This document shows, in pieces, positions 56,940-64,000 of a stretch of DNA of 64,000 nucleotides. Positions within the stretch are counted from its first letter, which is position 1; each line of letters opens with the position of its first letter. The translations under genes were made by a program, and so were the position numbers. The notes beneath the pieces were generated by a model that searched no databases, was not told the DNA's origin, and worked only from the letters and a program-made list of their open reading frames with translations. The stretch comes from Pseudomonas extremaustralis (GTDB lineage Bacteria; Pseudomonadota; Gammaproteobacteria; Pseudomonadales; Pseudomonadaceae). The stretch covers positions 5,924,501 to 5,988,500 of the forward strand of contig NZ_LT629689.1 in NCBI RefSeq assembly GCF_900102035.1, in the 5' to 3' direction.

Positions 56940-57815
56940 TCAGTCATACAGCCAGGGTTTCAACTCCTTTAGGTTCTCCACCACGATCTGTTGCGCCTCT
57001 GGTTTCGGGTCCATGTTCTTTGGATCAATCTGATAGCGCTGCAATACATACTTGACCAACGCCTGGCGACAGGGAATCTGCAGTCGCCCATCGACCATCC
57101 CGAAATCCTCCTGGATTATCGCTTTTTGCATCACCGTCAGACGCTCATCGGGTTTGATGATGACGTTGACTTCGCTATTCCACTGGTCGTCGTCCGAGAG
57201 GCCATTCTCGGTCTCGCCGTCCATCAGTTCAGGAACCCCACGCAGTCGGCTCAGTACAAAGTCCCGGTACTCGCGGTTTTTTTCGCAGTAGGCGCGCACA
57301 TGCCAGCGCATGCCTGTGTAAACCAGCGTATGCGGTGCAATGGTTCGCCCTTCAGGTTCGGGACTGTTGAGCGAAACGTAGTCGATGTCCAGGCGTAGAT
57401 GCTCCCGGCAAGCCTTGAGCAGTGGGCGCAGTATCTCGGCCTTGATCGAGCGATCAGGCACCTCCAGTACTTTGGTATGGGCGTAGGCCAACGCCAGCCC
57501 CTCGACGTGTGGCGCTCGAGCATTGTTCTGGTAAAGCAGGTGTAGGTAGGCGCTGGCGCTGTCATCGATGAACAGTGGCTTGAACTGTTTGCTCGGCACG
57601 TAACCCTTGATCTGTCGATCATATGTAAGGTTTTTAGGCGCATGCTCGGTGATGTAGGTATTGATGTCCTTGGATGCTTGCTGACGGCTGATGCCGAAGC
57701 TCTGCGTCAAGTGCACCGTGGTCAGCCGGCCTTCCCACCACGCGACGGTTTCGATCAGTCGGTAGCGAAGGGCGAGGTCCCAGCGGACTTGCTCGATGGT
57801 TTGCTTGCGTTTCAT
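56940..57815 (-). CDS. WYL-domain transcriptional regulator (BrxR/CapW type)
   Basis: A 291-residue regulator. The N-terminal winged helix (FGISRQQASKDINTYI) is followed by a WYL domain with the TLVYTGMRWHVRAYCEKNRE and FVLSRLRGV segments, and a C-terminal WCX-like part. Proteins of this build (BrxR, CapW) repress CBASS, BREX and other defence genes and respond to infection or DNA damage. GGAGGCGAC lies before the ATG. It reads away from the membrane/coiled-coil gene, and a short inverted repeat in the shared gap is a likely operator. Its placement next to nuclease genes supports a defence-control role. Confidence 0.88.
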   Translation of the reverse strand: MKRKQTIEQVRWDLALRYRLIETVAWWEGRLTTVHLTQSFGISRQQASKDINTYITEHAPKNLTYDRQIKGYVPSKQFKPLFIDDSASAYLHLLYQNNARAPHVEGLALAYAHTKVLEVPDRSIKAEILRPLLKACREHLRLDIDYVSLNSPEPEGRTIAPHTLVYTGMRWHVRAYCEKNREYRDFVLSRLRGVPELMDGETENGLSDDDQWNSEVNVIIKPDERLTVMQKAIIQEDFGMVDGRLQIPCRQALVKYVLQRYQIDPKNMDPKPEAQQIVVENLKELKPWLYD

Positions 57816-57851
57816 GTCGCCTCCATGTGAGTGAATACTTTACCTGTATAA

Positions 57852-57866
57852 GTCTACATTCTAGAC
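57852..57866. promoter_or_regulatory. Inverted repeat between the divergent WYL and membrane genes
   Basis: GTCTA (57852-57856), five bases, TAGAC (57862-57866). It is centred about 45 bases before the WYL start and 70 before the membrane gene, overlapping AT-rich promoter-like sequence (TTATAC on the minus strand). Likely binding site of the WYL dimer for control of both sides. Confidence 0.45.
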
Positions 57867-57932
57867 GTGTCGTTCAACACTACATATCGTGACTCTGGCA
57901 AGTTTGGCGTTGACGACATGAGGGACATGTTT

Positions 57933-58193
57933 ATGGATGGTTGGGATTGGACGGCGTCGGTAGCGATGCTGATGCTGTTGATGATCCAGCTGATGCTTTT
58001 GGTGCAGTATCTGCAGACTAACAAAGCCTGGAGATTGCTCGAGCATTGGCATGCGACCACGAAGGAGCGCCAGCAGCGGATGAGCTGGCACGCCGAAGAG
58101 AATCGCGAGTTGAAATCGGCGCTGCGGGCAGAGAAGGCTCATGTGGAGCAGCTGCAGCGCAAGGTGGAGATTCTGCAGGCTTTGCTGCCTTAG
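57933..58193 (+). CDS. Single-pass membrane protein with a coiled coil
   Basis: An 86-residue protein: short polar start (MDGWDWTAS), one membrane helix (VAMLMLLMIQLMLLVQYL), then a coiled coil with heptad leucines (LRAEKAHVEQLQRKVEILQALL). It is probably anchored in the inner membrane with the coil in the cytoplasm, and could recruit or oligomerise a partner. ATG 57933 has AGGGA seven bases upstream; ATG 57927, ATG 57918 or a GTG at 57867 are alternatives. It is divergent from the WYL gene and upstream of the HNH gene. Confidence 0.65.
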   Translation: MDGWDWTASVAMLMLLMIQLMLLVQYLQTNKAWRLLEHWHATTKERQQRMSWHAEENRELKSALRAEKAHVEQLQRKVEILQALLP

Positions 58194-58203
58194 GTGTGAG
58201 GTA

Positions 58204-58228
58204 CGAGGGCCTTTATTCAAGGTCCTCG
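58204..58228 (+). terminator. Hairpin after the membrane protein gene
   Basis: CGAGGGCCTT (58204-58213) pairs with AAGGTCCTCG (58219-58228) with a five-base loop and one G-T pair. There is no T-run, so it may be a weak terminator or an mRNA-stabilising end. Confidence 0.4.
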
Positions 58229-58267
58229 TGATTGGCGCCGATACGTTGTAAACATCAGGAGGAACGC

Positions 58268-59098
58268 ATGCTCGATTCGCTGGAAATTTGCAGGCTACTG
58301 GAAGGCCATGGTTGCAGCTTGAAGTACAAAGAAAAGGCCTACGCTAGAGGCTATGAGCATCCTGCGCTTGAGTACCCGCTATTCGTCAAGCATAAAGCTA
58401 TCGGCGCCGTGGGACTCCAACCTTTGGTTTTGCACCCGGCATACCGCAAGTCAGTGCATTGGGAGCAAATCAAGGCATTGACGCAGGGCGCTCCCAATGA
58501 GAACTATAAAAGCACCAGCCTGGAAGTATTTCCGCGCGCGCTGGACTCAACGAGCAATACCGGTATAGCGGTCAATTGTGCGGATAGTGAAGACTTGCGC
58601 AGCCTGTTCGCAGTGCTTACCGGCGAATCGACGGCCATCGATCAAGGATTGGAAGATGAATTCAGCCTGATTGAGATATTCGAGCAATCATCATTTGGGC
58701 AGCAAATTGAGAGTACCGAGCGCGAAGCCATTATTCGAGCGCGGGTAGGACAAAGCGTTTATCGCCAAGCTCTGCTCAAGCATTGGCAAGGTTGCGCCGT
58801 TAGCGGTATAGCGCTTGCTTCCATGTTGCGTGCTTCTCACATTAAGCCTTGGCGTGACGCGACGCATCTGGAGCGCCTCGATCCCTTTAACGGACTGCTT
58901 CTGACGCCCAACCTGGATCAAGCCTTTGACCAGGGGCTGATCAGCTTCACCGACGAGGGCGATATTATTATTGCGCAAACCTTGACCGCTGAACTGCAAC
59001 GGGCACTTGGTATTACCCCGCAATGCCGATTGCGTAGCCTTCATGACCGTCATTTGAACTACTTGGCCTGGCATCGCGAGCACGTATTCAGTGGCTAG
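58268..59098 (+). CDS. HNH endonuclease (HNH_2 type)
   Basis: A 276-residue protein with a C-terminal HNH nuclease domain: GCAVSG, then MLRASHIKPWRDATHLERLD, FNGLLLTPNLDQAFDQGLI. This is the HNH_2 pattern common in restriction-like genes; the catalytic His and Asn are present. The N-terminal ~150 residues form a separate domain that may recognise the target. AGGAGGAACGC gives a strong ribosome binding site for the ATG at 58268. It lies 150 bases before the McrB-like gene, in the same direction, and probably belongs to the same module. Confidence 0.85.
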   Translation: MLDSLEICRLLEGHGCSLKYKEKAYARGYEHPALEYPLFVKHKAIGAVGLQPLVLHPAYRKSVHWEQIKALTQGAPNENYKSTSLEVFPRALDSTSNTGIAVNCADSEDLRSLFAVLTGESTAIDQGLEDEFSLIEIFEQSSFGQQIESTEREAIIRARVGQSVYRQALLKHWQGCAVSGIALASMLRASHIKPWRDATHLERLDPFNGLLLTPNLDQAFDQGLISFTDEGDIIIAQTLTAELQRALGITPQCRLRSLHDRHLNYLAWHREHVFSG

Positions 59099-59250
59099 TG
59101 GCTAGTGTTAATCGTTTGCCTGAAAGGTGATGGGCCAGGAACCAGTGTCAGAGGCTGGATTCTCCTAGGAGGCGGTGTAACTCCGCATGTAAATAATTAG
59201 CAGAGACGCTATATGGGCGCGGTCGCCCAACAAGACAATAAGGGGCATGA

Positions 59251-61518
59251 TTGGTGGCGGTAGATCTGAGGGACAGCACAAATCTGAAGGCAGCCTGCGA
59301 GGCGGTATTGGCTCACAATCGCGAACTGCCCTGGTATCAGAACTGGCTGAAAAAGCTGTCGGAGTTCCTTCGTAAGGTACAAGACGCTGATCAGGAGGAG
59401 TTTTGTAGTCCAGCGTTTCAAGAGCTGCTGTGGGAAAGTGAGGTTATTACTACAACGGGCATGGGCACGGTCAATGTGTCAGAGGTGATTGCCGATCCTA
59501 GAGTCGCCGAATGCCTTTGGAATCTTCGGGCATCGCTAAAAACTGTTGACGCTCACCTTCATGATCAGGTGCTCAAGGAAGGCTGGCGCGAGTTGAATCA
59601 ACTCGTCGCGCCACCCGCTGTGCGGCGTAACCCTCGGCTCAAAAAGTATCGTCTCTTCGCCGCGTTGTGCCCAACAGAACTGACCACACTCGCTCACTAT
59701 CCTAAATTGCGTACTTTGGCGTCGTTGATAGGCGTCGGAGGTTCGGAGCGTGATCTTTCTCTGCACCAGGGCGTACTTGAACGCTTGAACGATGTTTTGG
59801 GTAATCGGGAAGAAGGGCTATCAACACCGTCGCTGGAGCGTATGACCCTACCTTGGCTGCTCTATATGAAATTCGTCCAGGAGCAGGAAGCCGAAGCCAC
59901 GGAAATCGCTGACCCCAGCACGGGCCAGGAGCGTCTAAATCCTTTACCTGCTGAGCGCCGACGCCGCGGCATGCTAGCCATTGGTGGTGGTATCGCGACC
60001 ATCCGGGCGATCATTGAGTTCGCCAAAGAGGGGTGCAAACGAGAGGACCTGGTGGAGCACATGCGCTCGATCAACCCAAGTCACGCGACCTCAAGCATCC
60101 GAACGCAACTCAACTCACTCATTGCCGAATGGGGCGTGCTGCGGGCTCAAGGCGAGGAGATCCATCTGACACCGCGAGGTGAGGGTCTGCTGGAGACAGG
60201 CGAGCCTGATGAAGTATCGGACTGGCTGCTGACTCGGGTACTCGGTGTTGATCATATGCTCTTTGCATTGCGCAGCGGCCCAATGTCCGTCAGTGCGATG
60301 AATGAGGCGTTGAGAAAGGTGAACCCCGGGTGGACCAGCGACCGAGCATTGACCAGCCTGACCTTTTGGCTGCGTGCCCTGCAACTGGTCGAAACCAGAG
60401 CAGACAAACTGCAGCACTTGACCGAGCTTGGCGAAACCTGGGCAGCGCAAATCTACTGGGAACCCCAATCGCTTGCTCCGGAGGCGGGGAGCGTTGCAGC
60501 CAGCGTAGTGCCATCCAGTGAAGAGGCAGCGCCATTCGAGCGCCCCTCGCTGGAAACCATCCTGCGTAGTTTCCCGGAAGATATCGCCTTTCCGATCAGC
60601 CTGGTTGCCCGCCTTGATGCCGGACTGTGGAGTCATCAGCGCCGTCACTTCGCGGTGCTCACCGGGCTCAGCGGTGCCGGTAAGACGGTACTGGCGCGGG
60701 GGTACGCGCTTGCGTTGCACGAGGGGCAAACCCACCCCGCTGAGGGACTGCTGACGGTTCCCGTGCAGCCTGGTTGGCATGATCCCTCTTGCCTGCTGGG
60801 TTACGTCAATCCATTGAATAGCGAGAGCTACGTACACACGGCATTCGTCGATTTCCTGCTGAGAGCCAGTGCCGACTCCGAGCGTCCATACACGGTTGTG
60901 CTGGACGAAATGAACCTGTCGCACCCGGAGCAATATTTGGCGCCGCTGCTTTCTGCCATGGAGACAGGTGATCACATTGAGCTCCATGCTCAGGACAATG
61001 ATATCAGCGGTGTGCCGGCGACCATCATGTACCCGAGCAATCTGGTGATCATCGGCACCGTCAATATGGATGAAACGACACATGGTCTGAGCGACAAGGT
61101 GCTCGATCGGGCGGCAGTGATCGAGTTCTGGGATATCGATGTTGAAGCGTTCCCTGGCTGGAAAACCAGCGCGTTGGCCGAGGAACAAGTTGTTAGAGTG
61201 CGCGACACGCTCAAAGGGTTGGTCAAGGCCTTGCGCCCGGCACGCCTGCATTTTGGCTGGCGGACGATCCATGATGTTATCGGCTATATCGAGCAAGCCG
61301 AACGCGGTGGTGTGATTGACTTCGATACAGCATTGGATCAAGCCATCTATGCCAAAGTCCTGCCCAAACTTCGCGGTGAAGACACGCCGCGGGTCCAGGC
61401 CGCCTTCGCGGACACCAGCACCTTGTTGCGGGATATGAGGCTGGCGGACTCGGCAGCCAAAGTCGCCGAATTGCAGGATGATTTGCGCTCTCTGGGTTCC
61501 GCCCGGTTCTGGCGCTGA
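59251..61518 (+). CDS. McrB-like AAA+ NTPase
   Basis: A 755-residue protein. The first ~450 residues are helical with winged-helix-like parts (EDLVEHMRSINPSHATSSIR; GPMSVSAMNEALRKV) that may sense DNA or protein. The AAA+ domain has Walker A GLSGAGKT at 472-479, DEMN at 552-555 and the McrB-type NMDE at 605-608 (GTVNMDET). In McrBC the GTP-hydrolysing McrB ring drives the McrC nuclease; here the DUF2357 gene directly downstream is the probable nuclease partner. The start is not certain: TTG 59251 or GTG 59254 follow AAGGGG. Stops four bases before the next start. Confidence 0.88.
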   Translation: MVAVDLRDSTNLKAACEAVLAHNRELPWYQNWLKKLSEFLRKVQDADQEEFCSPAFQELLWESEVITTTGMGTVNVSEVIADPRVAECLWNLRASLKTVDAHLHDQVLKEGWRELNQLVAPPAVRRNPRLKKYRLFAALCPTELTTLAHYPKLRTLASLIGVGGSERDLSLHQGVLERLNDVLGNREEGLSTPSLERMTLPWLLYMKFVQEQEAEATEIADPSTGQERLNPLPAERRRRGMLAIGGGIATIRAIIEFAKEGCKREDLVEHMRSINPSHATSSIRTQLNSLIAEWGVLRAQGEEIHLTPRGEGLLETGEPDEVSDWLLTRVLGVDHMLFALRSGPMSVSAMNEALRKVNPGWTSDRALTSLTFWLRALQLVETRADKLQHLTELGETWAAQIYWEPQSLAPEAGSVAASVVPSSEEAAPFERPSLETILRSFPEDIAFPISLVARLDAGLWSHQRRHFAVLTGLSGAGKTVLARGYALALHEGQTHPAEGLLTVPVQPGWHDPSCLLGYVNPLNSESYVHTAFVDFLLRASADSERPYTVVLDEMNLSHPEQYLAPLLSAMETGDHIELHAQDNDISGVPATIMYPSNLVIIGTVNMDETTHGLSDKVLDRAAVIEFWDIDVEAFPGWKTSALAEEQVVRVRDTLKGLVKALRPARLHFGWRTIHDVIGYIEQAERGGVIDFDTALDQAIYAKVLPKLRGEDTPRVQAAFADTSTLLRDMRLADSAAKVAELQDDLRSLGSARFWR

Positions 61519-61521
61519 AAC

Positions 61522-63126
61522 ATGGCGATTATCCGATGCATCGATAAACAAGGCAGCACGTTCACGGTCAACCCCGAAGCGTTGGCTTCGGGGTTCATGG
61601 AGCGCGGCACTTATTATTTCGAGATTGTCCCCGAGTCGCGCTTGTTTGTTGATGATGAGCCGTTGGAGGCCTCGCGCCATGAGGCATTTGACGCGTGGCG
61701 ATGGGAGCCGGGTTTTTATGCGGGCAAAGTCATCGCTGAGTTGGTTGATACCGGCGGCAAAGTCTTGGCGACCTACCACTTTGATGTGGCTCCAGATCAA
61801 AACAAGCTCGGCGAGACTTCGTTTGCCGCGATGCTCGACGAACTCCTTGCCTTCGATACACGGTTGCTGTTGGGCAATGAGTACGCCCAATTGGAGGTGG
61901 GTCGTGAGGGACGAACCAGCAACCCGCACCTGCAATATGCACGGCTGAAACGTTATGGTCCGGCGTTGCTATCGGCGTTTACCGAGGTCTTGCGCAAGCC
62001 GCTTACACGGTTGCACCGAGAGCGCACATTACGGCCAGCGCACCAAATGCGTCGTATTGATCGCCAGACTTTGCGTCGTGCCTTGCAAGACCCTGCGGCG
62101 ACGGCGTTGCTCTATAACCTCGAACAGGCCAATACCAGCGGTGAGGTTTTGCACTTTGATGTGCCCACTGTGTTCGAGGACCTTGATAATCCGGCCAATC
62201 AGGCGTTGGCTGTTGTCCTTGGCGAAACCCTGCGACGCAGCCGTTACGTCATTGCCGCCTTGCAAAAGATCATTGATGGGGAGGGCGATACGGGGGCTCG
62301 CTCCGCGTTGACTCCTCGGCTTGGACGGCGGATTGAGTTCCTCGAAGGCTTGCAGAGTGACCTTCGTAGAATTCAACGCAGGGAGCCGTTCTGCTCTCTG
62401 CGCCAGCCTCGAATTTCCGCTGCCGGGCTCAACGCGGTTTCCGCTCATCCTGCTTACGCTCGGGCCTATCGTCATGGATGGTACGTGTTGCGTCCTGGTA
62501 TTGACGGCAGTAGCGAGGGAGAGCGCTTATGGATCAGCCCGACATGGGAGATATACGAGCGTTGGTGCTACCTCCAGGTGGTGGCCATGATGAAGTCGAT
62601 CTATCCCGGCCTGCAGTGGCGTGATCGTTGGCCCGGCACGAGCCTGGACTACATACGTTGTACCGGGCGAGGTATCGATACACAGGTCGATGTCTGGCTG
62701 CAGGTACACTGCCCAGCGTTCGACCAGCCAGCTAGTCACGGATTTTCCAGCATTTCCGGGGCGCGTTACCCCGACATTGTTGTCACCGTGGAAAGCCCGG
62801 CGGGGAGCTCGTTCCTTGTGATGGACGCCAAGTACCGGGTTGAGCGCAAGTGGGTGCTGGAGGGTATGGTGTCTGCGCATTTGTACCGGGACTGCTTGCG
62901 CTGGAAGGGCCGCAAGCCGGATTTATCAATATTGCTGGTGCCTCGTGCAGGAGGTGCTCCCTTGTTGGAGACGATGACGTACCAGAAAGCCAATGGGGTT
63001 GGCGTCGCGGTGCTGAGCGTTGAACACAACGGATTGCAAGCGGTGTTAAAACCCTTTGCAAGGGGCCGCTCAGATTCAGAATCAGGGGAGCTTCCTAGGG
63101 CCGCAACTCCTTTGCCACTGAACTGA
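61522..63126 (+). CDS. DUF2357 PD-(D/E)XK nuclease, McrC-like partner
   Basis: A 534-residue protein matching DUF2357-containing McrC-like proteins. The N-terminal ~120 residues form a beta-rich domain, the middle is helical (RPAHQMRRIDRQTLRRAL), and the C-terminal nuclease shows SPTWEIYERWCYLQV, Asp418 in RYPDIVVTVE and Asp435-Ala-Lys437-Tyr in LVMDAKYRVERKW, the D...DxK core of PD-(D/E)XK nucleases. Three bases after the McrB-like stop, so translation is coupled. It is expected to cut DNA when activated by the AAA+ ring. Derived McrBC systems with DUF2357 are known as a broad group, but this gene set is not one that I can name. Confidence 0.85.
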   Translation: MAIIRCIDKQGSTFTVNPEALASGFMERGTYYFEIVPESRLFVDDEPLEASRHEAFDAWRWEPGFYAGKVIAELVDTGGKVLATYHFDVAPDQNKLGETSFAAMLDELLAFDTRLLLGNEYAQLEVGREGRTSNPHLQYARLKRYGPALLSAFTEVLRKPLTRLHRERTLRPAHQMRRIDRQTLRRALQDPAATALLYNLEQANTSGEVLHFDVPTVFEDLDNPANQALAVVLGETLRRSRYVIAALQKIIDGEGDTGARSALTPRLGRRIEFLEGLQSDLRRIQRREPFCSLRQPRISAAGLNAVSAHPAYARAYRHGWYVLRPGIDGSSEGERLWISPTWEIYERWCYLQVVAMMKSIYPGLQWRDRWPGTSLDYIRCTGRGIDTQVDVWLQVHCPAFDQPASHGFSSISGARYPDIVVTVESPAGSSFLVMDAKYRVERKWVLEGMVSAHLYRDCLRWKGRKPDLSILLVPRAGGAPLLETMTYQKANGVGVAVLSVEHNGLQAVLKPFARGRSDSESGELPRAATPLPLN

Positions 63127-63156
63127 AACTTACGTAACGCTCAAAAAGGAAGCGCA

Positions 63157-63672
63157 ATGACAACAATAATTACAAAGGCGCAAGCCGAGTTGGAGCTTGC
63201 ACTCATGCAAGCTGAAAGTGATTCCATGGCCAGCAGCGATCTTTATATCTGGTTGCGCGAATGCGGTCTGTCGCCCGAAATCGCCGTACGAGTCAAAGAG
63301 CTGGTCAACGTGACTCAGCGCATCGGTAACAAGGTTGTCTCCATCGGCAAGCTGATCGTAATGAAGTTGCGCGACTTCATCACTGCGCATAAGAACCTGG
63401 CCATTGGCACCGTATTGGGTGCCGCTATCGCTTCGCTGATCGCTGCGATGCCGTTGCTCGGTTCGCTATTGGCGCCCTTGGGGGCACTGCTTGGCGTGAC
63501 GGTCGCGGCCACCGGTCATCAACGCGACAAGCATCCTGACGGGAACGGCAAAGTGGTGAGCCTAGAGGAGCTTCCGCAGCACCTGATCGAAATGGCCCGG
63601 ACGTACTTTGATCTGTTCATTGAGACGTTCCAGATCATCATGGCTGAGTTTGTCTCGGCGAAAACATCATGA
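63157..63672 (+). CDS. Glycine-rich membrane protein of the McrBC-like module
   Basis: A 171-residue protein. Residues 1-75 are soluble and helical (LYIWLRECGLSPEIAVRVKE), then comes a long Gly/Ala-rich hydrophobic hairpin (LAIGTVLGAAIASLIAAMPL, LLGSLLAPLGALLGVTVAAT), a charged linker and an amphipathic C-terminus (YFDLFIETFQIIMAEF). AAGGAAG precedes the ATG. It is 30 bases after the nuclease gene and overlaps the next gene by four bases. The form resembles pore-forming or membrane-anchoring accessory proteins; no family is recognised. Confidence 0.75.
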   Translation: MTTIITKAQAELELALMQAESDSMASSDLYIWLRECGLSPEIAVRVKELVNVTQRIGNKVVSIGKLIVMKLRDFITAHKNLAIGTVLGAAIASLIAAMPLLGSLLAPLGALLGVTVAATGHQRDKHPDGNGKVVSLEELPQHLIEMARTYFDLFIETFQIIMAEFVSAKTS

Positions 63673-64000
63673 GTCGGTCACCGAAGGTCAGCAAAAAGCA
63701 GCTACTCAAGGTCATCGATGAGATTGAACGCTCGCCTCACGATCGTGTACGAATCCTGGGGGACGTGGGCATCAGCACGCTCGGTATAGGCCTCGGTGCT
63801 GCCGCGGCAGGCACTTTGGCAGGTATAGCGGGTGCGACCAGTATTCCGGTACTCACCACAGCCGCCGGTTGGGTTGGTGTCACTGCCGTAGCGGCGACGC
63901 CACTTGGCTGGGCACTAGGCGCTGCCGCAGCCGGTGGCGTTCTAACCTACGGAGTCTCGCGCTGGATTCGCGGCGGTGCGATGTCAGAGGGTCGCAAGCA
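63669..64000 (+). CDS. Glycine-rich membrane protein, cut by the window end
   Basis: The first 110 codons of an open frame. A basic, soluble N-terminus (SPKVSKKQLLKVIDEIER) leads into two long Gly/Ala-rich hydrophobic stretches (LGIGLGAAAAGTLAGIAGAT and GVTAVAATPLGWALGAAAAG), ending in the visible part with SRWIRGGAMSEGRK. It overlaps the upstream gene (ATGA). The last residues suggest that a soluble domain follows. It may work together with the preceding protein; their hydrophobic parts are alike in composition. Confidence 0.7.
   Translation, partial: MSRSPKVSKKQLLKVIDEIERSPHDRVRILGDVGISTLGIGLGAAAAGTLAGIAGATSIPVLTTAAGWVGVTAVAATPLGWALGAAAAGGVLTYGVSRWIRGGAMSEGRK

Noticed and set aside
1..64000. 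CRISPR arrays and insertion sequences
   Set aside because: No regularly spaced repeats, transposase genes or terminal inverted repeats with target duplications were seen.

Overview
The window looks like a chromosomal segment of a Pseudomonas-type gammaproteobacterium. This is inferred from the GC-rich coding sequence, the gene order recC-recB-recD, and the island gene families; no rRNA or intact tRNA is present to settle the species. It contains no CRISPR array, no recognisable insertion sequence and no integrase gene.

Region 1 (1-17865) is a surface or exopolysaccharide locus. A left-facing group holds an ABC exporter cut by the window edge, a GT4-methyltransferase fusion and a GT-B-like protein. 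A mostly right-facing group holds a nucleotidyltransferase-fold protein, a polyprenyl-phosphate sugar transferase (chain initiation), a Wzz-like co-polymerase, an epimerase, a Wzx-like flippase, an AsnB-type amidotransferase, two zinc-ribbon methyltransferases, a WecG/TagA/CpsF glycosyltransferase and two Wzy/WaaL-like membrane proteins. Most neighbours overlap by ATGA-type junctions, so they are probably co-transcribed. The likely product is a Wzx/Wzy-type polymer with methylated and possibly amidated sugars.

Region 2 (17866-22361) is the AT-richer left end of an accessory island. It holds a decayed coding fragment, a degenerate tRNA T-arm-like sequence, an orphan protein, a YagK/YfjJ (inovirus Gp2-like) gene whose ribosome binding site lies in a hairpin, and an alpA regulator with a structured leader.

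Region 3 (22362-41547) is a defence block: a complete type I Zorya operon (zorABCD), then a type I restriction-modification operon (hsdM-hsdS-hsdR) carrying two DUF262 genes (the second with a DUF1524 HNH domain) and ending in a YgjP/WLM-like metallopeptidase.

Region 4 (41731-45761, leftward) is a mobile-element backbone: RadC-like JAB protein, Cys-rich 'hydrolase or metal-binding' family protein, YqaJ exonuclease, DUF932 protein and a split zinc-ribbon/glycine-zipper protein. Two genes are followed by clear rho-independent terminators.

Region 5 (46010-56094) holds recC-recB-recD and a small convergent gene. Just upstream lies a decayed second copy of the recD 3' end plus the same small gene, evidence of an earlier tandem or replaced recBCD locus.

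Region 6 (56120-64000) looks like a second defence island: a WYL-type regulator with an unknown gene downstream, a divergent membrane/coiled-coil protein, an HNH nuclease, a McrB-like AAA+ motor, a DUF2357-type PD-(D/E)XK nuclease and two glycine-rich membrane proteins, the last cut by the window edge. This is the part most likely to hold an undescribed system.
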